A stretch of 64,000 nt of DNA, taken from the NCBI GenBank assembly GCA_029204225.1, contig CM055093.1:47564354-47628353 (forward strand), read 5' to 3'. The stretch comes from Diphasiastrum complanatum (Eukaryota; Streptophyta; Lycopodiopsida; Lycopodiales; Lycopodiaceae). The position numbers and the translations under genes were made by a program. Positions within the stretch are counted from its first letter, which is position 1; every line of letters begins with the position of its first letter. Shown here one piece after another: positions 1-10,660 of this stretch. The notes under the pieces were generated by a model, which saw only the letters and a list, made by a program, of their open reading frames with translations, did not search any database and was not told the DNA's origin.

Positions 1-379
1 ATGTCTGATTTAGGAACTTGCATGTATGATTTGAAGCTTGCATGTCGAAACTAGAGCTTGCATGTCATTCCATCACTAGCCTAATGAATTTGCATGTTGG
101 ATTTGAAGCTTGCATGTCATATCTGAAGCTTGCATGTCAGATTTGATTCATGCATGTCATGCCATCTAATGTCAAATGCCCATGTAAGCTCCATTCTTGA
201 TTAGTAAGCTTTTGCATGTCATAAGAGACCACTTTTCTTTGTATGAGATTCTTTAAGATCCAAAATTTGTTAACATTTGATTGATATAAAGCTTTAAGAA
301 TCCATCTTTCCAAACCACTGTATATGTATTTGGCCTTGGGGCATTTGATCTTGCATAATTTAAAACAAAAATCCTTCAT

Positions 380-414
<35 letters not shown>

Positions 415-599
415 CCCCATCTTGACCCCTCAGCAAGTCTCATGAATGAATATTTTTGTGATTGAATGCTGAATTACTTCATTAAGCTTTGAGTTCTTTT
501 TGAATTTATTCTACAATATTTTGTTGATTTGTTTCTTTTTAAGACACAACGTTTAAATCAGGACTTTAGAATTTGGGAGACCTTCACTTCAAGTTCACA
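1..599 (+). repeat. 5' LTR of gypsy 1, truncated by window edge
   Basis: This is the right-hand part of the LTR, ending ...gttcaca directly before the primer binding site. It holds degenerate copies of a motif around gcttgcatgtc, spaced about 15-25 bp apart (positions 1-220). Relative to the 3' LTR it has about 360 extra bases (roughly 89-440), including a 31-G run. The remaining sequence aligns base for base with 5504-5730 apart from scattered substitutions. Confidence 0.85.
382..412. repeat. Poly-G tract, 31 bp
   Basis: There is an uninterrupted run of 31 G between cttcatga and ttcccc. It lies in the LTR segment absent from the 3' LTR. Runs this long are prone to length error in sequencing and to G-quadruplex formation. 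Confidence 0.95.
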
Positions 600-602
600 G
601 TT

Positions 603-614
603 TGGTATCATAGC
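603..614 (+). other. Primer binding site, gypsy 1
   Basis: The sequence tggtatcatagc follows the 5' LTR end after a 3-base gap. It matches the usual plant initiator-Met tRNA site tggtatcagagc with one mismatch. The primer tRNA would start minus-strand DNA synthesis here. Confidence 0.8.
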
Positions 615-961
615 CAAGGTGTACTATTCTTCTTTCTTTGTGAAATTGTTGTGAAGCTTTGTGTATTCATTCTTGAAAAAAAAATGCCAATACACAGAAC
701 TTTGTATGTTTACTTTCGAATAGATTTCCCTTCCACTTGAATTTTCTTCTTCTTACAAGATCTCTTTAATATTAGAGCTAATAGACTCCATTTGGGGGAT
801 CCTCGAGAATTGGATCTTCAACTTGCTTTCTATTTTAGAGACAATACTTTGCTAATGTGAGCTTCTATCTTCCTTTTTGGAAAATGGCATTTCTCTGAAT
901 ACTCATACTTTTTGCCTTGAGTTTGTGTATTTCAGGTGAATTCCAAAAACTCCAATAAAAG

Positions 962-2192
962 ATGGATAGGTCCTCACGAGGCTCTTCAAGCTCCTCTTCA
1001 TCTATGTTGTCATCACCTCATGTTTCCTCCAAGTCGACTTCCTCTACTCGACCTAGGAAAAGGAGGTTTGCTAAGATTGATAATAAACTTTTCAAGTTTT
1101 CTAAGTTCGATGGAGATACTAGCAATGAAGAGAGTTCGCTTGCTTGGATTCAAAAATCTTGATACTTTCTTTGAGAAAAGTAGATACTCAAATCATTCCA
1201 AGATTCGATTTGTAATGTTACATCTAGATAAGTATGCATCACTATGGTGGGCTGCTATGAAATCAAATCACAAAGCTGCATCCATATGGCATAGCTTTAA
1301 AAAGCAGATTAAAGCCCACTTTTTGCCAAAAGAATATAAGAAAGATACTTTAGTTGCTTGGGACATCTTTAGGCAAAAGCAAAATGAGAAAGTAGTTGAG
1401 TATGTTAAGAGATTTTGGGAGTTGCTTTTGAAAGTTCAGACTTTGCATTCCATTTATTCGGATTTGCATATAAGTATACAATATGGCTTAGGTCTAGTGC
1501 AAGTTGATACTTTAGAACAAGTCATATACTATGCTACCAAAATTGAGCTGCAAGATACTCATCGAAATGGAGGCGAGAACAAAAGGAAGGAACCTCCCAC
1601 AACTCAAAATCCAAAAGAAAAGGCTCAACGTCTTTCCAAAGAACAAATGCAGGCCTATCGCAAGGAAGGAAGATGCTTCAAGTGTGGGGAAAAGGGACAT
1701 CTTTTCTTCAAATGTCCACTCAAAGATGCCAAAGCTTCAAGTGCAGACAAAGAGAAGCAGGTGGCTGTACAAAGCATTGAAGATACTCAAACCCATGATC
1801 TTCTCAAAACATGGGGACAAGTCCATAGCAAACTTTGTCTAATTCTCTTTGATGCAGGCTCCTCTCATAATTTCATCTCTTTTAAGCTTGCACAAGAGAT
1901 AGGAGTTGGTTCTTTTTCCAAATCTATGCTTAAGGCTAAAGGTGCTTTTGTTGATGGTGATGCAAACATTTACCCTATAATTGGAAAACTTAAGCTCCAA
2001 GTCTCCAACTACTATGAACCTATAGAATTCATGGTAGGTCCTTTGCAGGGAGTAGATGTAATCTTAGGCATGCCTTGGCACAAAATGCACAATCCTCTGG
2101 TGGACTACAATAAGCATTTGATTTCATGGAAGCACAAAGGTAAAGATGTTAGTGTGCATGCAGACAGAGTGGCGAAACAATTCCTTTGGTAA
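962..2192 (+). pseudogene. gypsy 1 gag-protease, frameshifted
   Basis: Gag starts at ATG 962 with a Ser/Arg-rich head and shifts frame at about 1140-1160, within the motif SLAWIQK. It then continues open to 2192. The body shows a retrotransposon gag core, then a CCHC zinc knuckle CFKCGEKGHLFFKC (about 1675-1716), then a retropepsin-like domain. The protease active-site motif is DAGSSHNFI (about 1852), with the later LGMPW motif typical of the end of gypsy proteases (about 2069). The GTG at 936 opens the longer frame but is not a credible start, because the gag N-terminus lies in the other frame. One frameshift separates the two parts, so no intact polyprotein is made. Confidence 0.85.
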
Positions 2193-2860
2193 GCCATATT
2201 CAAGTATCAAAAGTACCAAAGAAAGCGGTATTTTCTTACTTGTTGTTTGTTCAAAGTATGGATGATGATGTTGATGGAAATGCACATTCTTTGGACAATA
2301 AGAGAAAAGACTTTTTACTAAAGTATTCTTCTTGTTTTTCTGATGGACTACCAAAGTCCTTACCCCCTGAAAGACCTGGAGATCATACGATAGACGCAGT
2401 CTTAAACCAAGGAGGTCATGTTGTAGCTTTTGAAAGCAGACGACTTCAAGGGGCAGAAGAACAGTATGACATTTATGAAAAAGAGCTTTTGGCCATTATT
2501 CATGGCCTTAAGTTACGGAAGCACTATCTTCTAGGAAATGATTTCCTAGTTAAAACAGATCATCAAAGCGTTAGGTACTTTCTCACCCAGCAATTAATTT
2601 GAAAAAAATATCTAAAATGGGCTAACTACCTTAGCACCTTCCATTTTCAGTTACTTCATCACCCAGGAAAGGATAATAAGGTCGCCGATCCATTATCGAG
2701 AATCCCCAAGGTCTACCATATTTCCCTAGCATATCATGAAGATTTCCTTCCTATGGAAAGTATGTATGCTAGTGATTCAGACTTCCAGCATATCTTTGAA
2801 ATACTTAAAAGAAATCAAAGTCATAAAGACTATGTTTTGAAAGAAGGATAATTATTCAAA
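2190..2860 (+). pseudogene. gypsy 1 RT stub fused to RNase H
   Basis: The frame reaches LPPERPGDHTID, which in gypsy elements lies just before the reverse transcriptase fingers. It then passes without a break into AVLNQGGHVVAFESRRL, the start of the RNase H fold (junction about 2391-2397). Everything expected between them is missing: fingers, palm with its YxDD box, connection, and the first RNase H strand with its catalytic Asp. RNase H motifs EKELLAI and KTDHQSV remain. A TGA at 2600-2602 interrupts the frame, after which homology continues (HHPGKDNKVADPLSRIP) towards the integrase. Confidence 0.85.
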
Positions 2861-4157
2861 GAAGATAAGCTATGTATTCCCATAGCATTTAGAACCAAGA
2901 TCCTTCAAGAAACCCATAGTCCACCCTATGTAGGACATAGGGGAATTCCTTCAACTCTGGAAGCTCTAAAAAGATTTTTTTTTTTGGCCTACCATGCATC
3001 GAGACACAAGGCATTTTATAAATGCATGTCTAGTATGCCAACACAATAAAGATGAGCAAGGATTGAAAACTCTAGGATTACTTCATCCCTTGCCTATTCT
3101 TGAAGCTCCCTGGGAACATATTACCATGGACTTTGTTTCTGGGTTCCCTAAAACCAAAAATGAGAATGAGATGATATGGATTGTCATTGATAGATTTAGC
3201 AAACAAGCTCATTTTATTCCCTGTAAGAAAAAGCTTAAGGGACCCGAAGCTGCTCACTTGTTTATCCGTCACATCTTTAGGCTGCATGGACTACCCAAGA
3301 GTATAATGTCTGATCGGGATACAAGATTTATAAGCAACTTTTGGAGAGCCCTTTTTGATAGCCTGGGGACAACCCTTTAATTCTCTTCCTCCTTCCACCC
3401 CCAAACTGATGGTAAGAGTGAAATTACTAATTGAACCATCATAGACTTGTTGAGAAACTATGTAAGTGATCAAAAGGCTCAATGGGAACACTATCTCCCT
3501 ATTCTAGAATTTGCTTACAATAACATAGTTCATTCTTCTACTGGTAAAGCGCCTTTTAAAGTAATGTATGGAAAACCTATTGTGCCTCCTGTATTAAGGA
3601 CTAAAGAAAAGATATTTGCCTCAGATGAATTTGTGCAGGATTATCAAGACAACTTTTAAAAGGTTCAACAATCCATCACAGGTGCACAACAAAAACAGCA
3701 GAAAAGTATAAATATGCGTTAGAGGGCAATCAAGTACGAAGAAGGAGAACTAGTTCTCCTAAAATTTGAAAAGAAAAGGCTCAAGAAAAAGAAGGACAAC
3801 ATGAAACTCTACCCAAAACTAGCCCAAAAGTATTATGGACCTTTTAAAGTCAAGAAAGTAATCAATGAGGTTACATGTGAATTTGACATGCCTATTACTT
3901 GGAAAATCCATAACAAATTCCATGTAAGCTTGCTAAAGAAATTCAATGGTCCAGAACATGAAGGATTTACAGATTCCGAACCTCCAGAAATTCAAGGAAC
4001 CGAAGAAATCCTTCAACCTGAGCAGATCTTGATGCACAAGACAAGAACTAGAAGAAAGGGACTTCTACATTATACCTCCTCAAGTTTAAAAACTATCCTA
4101 CTACGGATGCAAGATGGATGGAAGAAGAATTCTTCCAAGAATATCCAAAAAATTTAA
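2861..4157 (+). pseudogene. gypsy 1 integrase with chromodomain-like tail, broken
   Basis: The zinc-binding N-terminus is degenerate around a T-run at 2975-2984, where the frame shifts. The CLVCQ pair follows. The catalytic core shows the first Asp in TMDFVSGF, the second in IMSDRDTRF, and the Glu region HPQTDGKSE (about 3395-3425), with TAA and TGA stops at 3378 and 3432. YGKPIVPP and the C-terminal region YYGPFKVKKV...HNKFHVSLLKKF are recognisable. The final part (about 4000-4150) resembles a chromodomain split by a frameshift. The protein would have joined element DNA into host DNA; it cannot work in this state. Confidence 0.85.
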
Positions 4158-4640
4158 ATGTTTATTTGAGAAATGTCCGTTGAAGACAATGCTTAATGCG
4201 TTGGACGGGTGTAAATTTGTATAGACCAAATTGACCAAGAAATACTAGGCTATCCAATCTTCCATTCTTTTTGTATGAAACATATTTTGAATATTAGAGC
4301 TTATTACTCTAACTGATGAAATATGAGTGCAAGTATCATTACTTGAAGACAAGAAATGAAACTGTAAATCAATGCTAACAGTTTGATGTGCAAGTTCTAG
4401 AAATAGAATCTAATGATGAACCATTTTATGGTATGACTCCTAACCCTTTCTTAAGGGTATGTGCAGGTACTAAGATGAGTACCTGAAAAAGAACTCAAGA
4501 AGCTTCTTAAAGCTTAAAGATGGTACCTGAAGAAGGCTTTTTCCAAAGTCTATAAAGAAGGCTCAATCGAGTCTATAAAGAAGGCTCAATTGAGTCTATA
4601 AAGATTTGGAGAAGAAAACCAAAGGACTGATCACCCTTTG
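4158..4640 (+). other. gypsy 1 3' untranslated region with 23-bp tandem repeat
   Basis: No coding sequence is seen. A 23-bp unit beginning gtctataaagaagg is repeated about 2.6 times at 4548-4607. I see no clean polypurine tract immediately before the proposed LTR start; the nearest purine-rich stretch is gaagaaaaccaaagga at about 4612-4627. Confidence 0.6.
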
Positions 4641-5939
<1,299 letters not shown>

Positions 5940-5963
5940 TCTTGGTTTAAATTAGGATGGGTG

Positions 5964-6117
5964 TATGCATGGGGCATGATGCATATATCATCCTCTCCAT
6001 GCATGCATGTAAAAATCTTAGTTAGTTTTTTTAAAAAGTTCATGGGGTAGGAGGATGCATAGGCAACCATGGGTGCATCCTCCTACCCCATACACATGCA
6101 CGCCCCATGCACACAAA
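5964..6117. repeat. Nested foldback (inverted repeats)
   Basis: An 18-bp perfect inverted repeat pairs 6042-6059 (atggggtaggaggatgca) with 6074-6091 across a 14-base loop. Outside it, tgcatggggc at 5966-5975 pairs with gccccatgca at 6102-6111. Together they could form a long hairpin of about 150 nt. This fits a small foldback/MITE or a small-RNA precursor; the sequence alone does not decide. Confidence 0.7.
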
Positions 6118-6509
6118 TATATATAAATATATATCACACTTCAGGTCTCACCATTTAGTTTATTTAAAACTTCACAATTTCATGCTTCATACATACAAAG
6201 CTCCCACAATGACTTATAGTTGTAATCGCATTACTATTGGTATATGTTCTTGTATTTTTTATTTTACAAACTCACAAACTCTCAATTTCATTTCACAATT
6301 TTACAATTTCATGATTATACATAAAATTTCAACATCAACACTTCATAGTTAGCAACTATGAATTACAAAATCATCAATTTTCTACACCAGAAGTAGTTTA
6401 CTAATATTTATGGACAAATATACATTGCATCGAATTAGGCCAAGCAATGTGATGATCGAGACTATCCCAATGGATAAGAGCCACATAACATTTAGACAAG
6501 ATAAACTTA
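6118..6509. other. AT-rich spacer, no gene seen
   Basis: Short open frames occur but none has a recognisable domain. This is the DNA immediately left of the gypsy 2 target duplication. Confidence 0.6.
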
Positions 6510-6514
6510 TGGAG

Positions 6515-7762
6515 TGTAATGCCACAAAAATGTTAAATATTGAATATCAACATAAATATGGCATGATATACTTGAAAATGAAGATATGAGCTGGTTAAGT
6601 ATAAATCATGAAGAGGCCTAAGTCATTTTTCGGGAATATATCTCCTAAGTACTTGCCTTGTAATTAAGGGCAAGAAATTTAAAAGGAAAAGACATTGTCT
6701 TGGACAATCCATACAAAACGACTAGATACGAAAAGACATGATAAACTAGAGTAACTTTAACTCATAGTTAAGTATACCTCCTATGGTATAGGTGAACGTG
6801 TTTTCAGTCTAATCGTTAACTAGACCCTTTCGCGGGAGCGATTCACATGTTGTTTTAGAGGTGTGTTTGTTCGCCCCGTAGAACATATATTAATCTCACA
6901 CTTCAGTCTCAATCATCGAGAGAGAAGAGTTTATGCTTAGGTAAGAGATTGAAGAGGTGAATAGAGTTTTGTGAGTTACTCTCTCTTATCTCTGTTCTCC
7001 GCACTACTGAGTTTGAGTGATCTTGAGTCTGCTAACAATCTCTAATGCATTTCATGAATCACTCTCTGATCAGACAGACGCTCTAGTGCATTACAGTCGT
7101 TTGCTGTATTTCCGTAAAGCATGCTCTAAAGAACTGTCTTTAAATCATCTTATTCGTCTGTCATGAATACTTTCTGTTGGCACTCGAATAACGACTATCT
7201 TTGGTACAGTCTAGCACGATCATTGAATAAAGCTGTATGTATACATATGAGATGATAGTCCCTGTCTGAAGAATTAAGTCTCTGATCTGTCTTCCTGATT
7301 GGCATTGACATAAGTTTCTAACGTATTCTAAAACTCTTCGTGTTCTTTAACCATTAAGTTGGACTTTAGTTGTTGAAGACTTCTGTCTAGAAACTAATAG
7401 TTCGCGAACGCGATTAATTAATTGTTTGCACAGTCGCGAATACATCGAACAATTCTCGATTCTCTGTTGACACCTTAATCAGCCAGAGTGTAGTACCGCT
7501 GTACTACTCTAATAACATCTCATCCGTAGAACGCGCTTCATCCAATTCGATAGAGGCCAGATTGTTGTTCTGAATTTATTAACATTACCTATCCCAAATA
7601 TAAGTAATACTAGTTACTTTTTAATGTCTGTCAACAACCAGAATAACACTTGAAACCACTTGCCATAATTGTACCAAAAACATAACTTTCTAACGTTTTC
7701 CTCTGTGGGCACGACATTATTTACTATAAAATCTATATTAACCCTGTTGGTATAGTACGACA
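6515..7762 (+). repeat. 5' LTR of gypsy 2
   Basis: This 1248-bp LTR matches 26415-27630 over its whole length with substitutions and several small indels. It starts TGTAATGCCAC and ends GTACGACA. Divergence from its partner looks greater than in either nested copia element, as expected if the host element is older. Confidence 0.92.
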
Positions 7763-7774
7763 TATACCAATTTT

Positions 7775-7792
7775 TGGCACCGTTGCCGGGGA
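7775..7792 (+). other. Primer binding site, gypsy 2
   Basis: The sequence tggcaccgttgccgggga lies 12 bases after the 5' LTR. It resembles the tggcgccgttgccgggga type of site used by Athila/Tat-like elements and not the initiator-Met site used by the other elements here. Confidence 0.75.
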
Positions 7793-7844
7793 TAGTTTAG
7801 GAAAACTATAGGAAATTTGACAAATCCATTTCCATCTCTAGTGT

Positions 7845-9166
7845 ATGTTAGATAGAGAATCTAGACTAGAACGATACCGTAAGCTTAGAGAGAAATTTTT
7901 ACGAAGAAAAAGTGAGAATACTAGTTGAAGAAATCTAGACGAAATCATTGCCCAGTTACTTGAACTCCTGATTAGCTTCGGTATGGAGGGTCCTGCTGCA
8001 CGTTTCACTTCTATCTCCAAAATTAAATACGATTATTTAAAAGGGACTTCTTCTGATGATGCAGATAGCTATGTCTCACAATTCGAGTCAATTGCTAATG
8101 CGAATAACGAGGGAACGGACGTAGACAAACTACAAATTTTCCCTGATTTGCTAAGAAAGCAGGTGCACATATGGTATAGTCAAGTTGAATCAGGCCGTGT
8201 AGGAACCTGGTACTTGCTGAAAGATGCATTTCTGAACCAGTTTAGAGAGATCGGTTACAAATCTAGAATTCTTGGACGTTTGAACAATGTTCAGAAGAAG
8301 AATAAAGAATCCCTTTGCAAATATACACCTAAGGTTAAAAATCTCATAGGAAAACTAACCGGTGTATATCCCGTAGATATGCAGATCGAATGGTTTTTGG
8401 CTGGTTTACCACCAAAGATTGATCGGTATTGCAGACAAGGGGACATGACCTCCTTAGCAGCAGTAATAGCTAGTGCCAAAAATTTTGAGACCTCAAAACT
8501 AGCATGAAAGCGACGATCGATGAAGAAATCTCAAAAGTCGAAGACTGATTCTAGTGACAACGATGAAGATTTAGATTCTGATTCAAGTACCAGTTCTTCA
8601 AGCTCGGAATCTGAAAGCAGTGATTCATCAGAATCAGAAGCTGACAAAGGAGAGAGAAAGAATAAACGACGAACTAAACGAAAGGACGACACAAAAGTTG
8701 TCGAGGATAAGTCGTCAACTTCTAAAGTTGAAAAGCTTTGGAAGAGTAATATGACTGACCTTAATAAAACGTTTAATGACTTGAAAGTGCAGATCTTTGA
8801 AGTTGCAGATAAAAGACCAAAAGTGTCTTCTTCCAACTCAGGAATGTGGTGTATGAAATGTGGAACTTCTGGACACACTAAGGAAGACTGCACTACTGTG
8901 AATGTCAAATACATTGAAGATCCTGCCCAAGAGGTACTTTTTATTTTTCAAAATGATGCGACTACTAACTATGTACAGGGTACTGCAGCATCAGCCCAAC
9001 AGGACAGACCCAAGTTCGCAGCAAAAAGACATAATCCTCCTGAATTTTTGGACCAGCGAAGTCTCAAACTACGACTAAACCAGTTTCGGACAACTGCTAC
9101 AACTGTGGAGAGCCGGGACATTTTTCTCCTGACTGTCCTCAACCGTGAAAGCTGATTGGTTATGGA
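7845..9166 (+). pseudogene. gypsy 2 gag, upstream part
   Basis: One frame runs from ATG 7845 to 9155, with TGA stops at 7926-7928 and 8505-8507. A second ATG at 7983 follows the first stop. The first half matches the retrotransposon gag capsid domain (about 8080-8480). Then come a Ser/Asp/Glu-rich acidic stretch (8520-8660), a basic stretch, and a CCHC knuckle CMKCGTSGHTKEDC (about 8852-8893). A second CCHC knuckle (CYNCGEPGHFSPDC, about 9095-9136) is in another frame, so a frameshift lies between them. Copia 1 interrupts gag just downstream. The protein would package element RNA in virus-like particles. Confidence 0.85.
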
Positions 9167-9171
9167 CCATT

Positions 9172-9904
9172 TGTGAAGAATTGAAAAAGATTATCTATGT
9201 TAGATATAGGGGTCTTATGTTTTTTACATCAAGCATCTAGGTGTGGGATGTTGATAGGAATAAATTTGGCATAGATGGTAAATTATGCATTTTCACTTGT
9301 AATGCCACTATTGAGCCAAAATAGAGTAAGAGGCTAAACACTTGCTAATTAGAGTGTAGACAAGTGTAAAGTTTTTGTTTGATGAATTCCAAGAGGTCCA
9401 ATAGGATATAGAGGTGGAACCTTGTGAGGTCCAATAGGAAATTGAGGTGTGCTTGAATATAGTCCAATAGAATTAAGAGGTGCATAGATCAATGATCCAA
9501 TAGGATCAAGAGGTGACAAAATGTGGTCCAATCATAGTTAAGCATAGTGGTAGCTCGTGGACCTACTAGTATCATTGTACTCCTCATTTTGAAATCAATT
9601 GATTTGGTGATTTCATGGATTTTGTGAGTTTTTGGATTTCTAGCTTTCTCTCTCTACCTGAGAGCTCTTGATGCATTTTCTCTCTCTACCCAAGGAGAGC
9701 AGCTTATTTTTACTTAGATTATTTTTTGAATACTTCCCATACATGTGAGTGAGAGTTGGAAGTGATTGAATGCATGTAGTAGTGTGTTTTTGCCATAGGA
9801 TTCAAGATTGATCTTGAATCTCAATCTAGTCTTGATCTTGGTGCACACACCTTAGGAGATCACAAGTACATGTAGTGGATAGTCCACACGTGTGAAAATC
9901 AACA
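9172..9904 (+). repeat. 5' LTR of copia 1
   Basis: It starts TGTGAAGAATTG and ends AAAATCAACA, followed at once by the primer site. Internal repeats of a 'ccaatagga...gaggtg' motif occur at about 9397-9530. It pairs with 14668-15397. Confidence 0.95.
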
Positions 9905-9917
9905 TGGTATCAGAGCC
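9905..9917 (+). other. Primer binding site, copia 1
   Basis: The sequence tggtatcagagcc directly abuts the LTR and is the standard plant initiator-Met tRNA site. Confidence 0.95.
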
Positions 9918-10660
9918 TACCTAAGGTTACCATGCATTTTGATCCATCTAAGTGAAAAATTTTCATCAATCTTGAGCTAGAAATTGTCAAGGCCCATTTT
10001 CCTAGCTATCTTGTTCAATCTTGGATCAAAAGAGATCAAAAGGACATTGATTGGGTCTGACCTGGTACTGTACAAAATCAGGTGCTCAGAAACGTGTGAG
10101 GAACATCCAATTTCAGTTTGGAAGTTCTCTCTCATGTTTGATCCATTTATCTTGCTTGATAGCTTCTTTTGAAGCTATTTTTGTCTAGTTTCTGTTGCAA
10201 TCAGTTTCATTCCATTTGGTTGAGCCAATCAGAAGTTATAAGCTTTTGAAGAGGGTTAGGTTGGGCACCTAGACCTGGGTGGACACATTTGGTTTGGTCA
10301 AGAGATTGCTTGGTTGATCCAAAATCACAGTTGTATGCTTGCCAATCTCATCTATATGTGATCTAGGCACTATTTTGAGATCTTAGCCATTTTGTTTCAT
10401 GCAATATCATTGTATTTGAGTCAAATTTGGTTTCTTAATGTGTTTCACACGTGCTAAGAGTGTTGGATCCTAACTTTGCCTATACTCCATCATTTGATGT
10501 GAAATAGATCTTGTTTTAGAGAGATTTGTGTAGCTAGTGAGAATCAATTCACAAATTGTTGTAAGATCTTTCATAGGAGGAGATAATACTCAATTATTGG
10601 ATCCTATTGAAAGTGTGTAACAACATTTATTGTTCATCATCTGAGTTTTCTTCACTTTAA
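9918..10660 (+). other. copia 1 untranslated leader
   Basis: This 743-bp stretch between primer site and gag ATG contains no convincing frame. It would carry the RNA packaging signal, by analogy with the family. Confidence 0.6.

Noticed and set aside
1-220. Regularly spaced short repeats that might suggest a CRISPR array
   Set aside because: The units are degenerate, the spacing is irregular, and they lie inside a plant LTR.
8531-8914. 127-codon minus-strand Ser/Leu-rich frame
   Set aside because: It is the complement of the acidic Ser-rich gag linker of gypsy 2.
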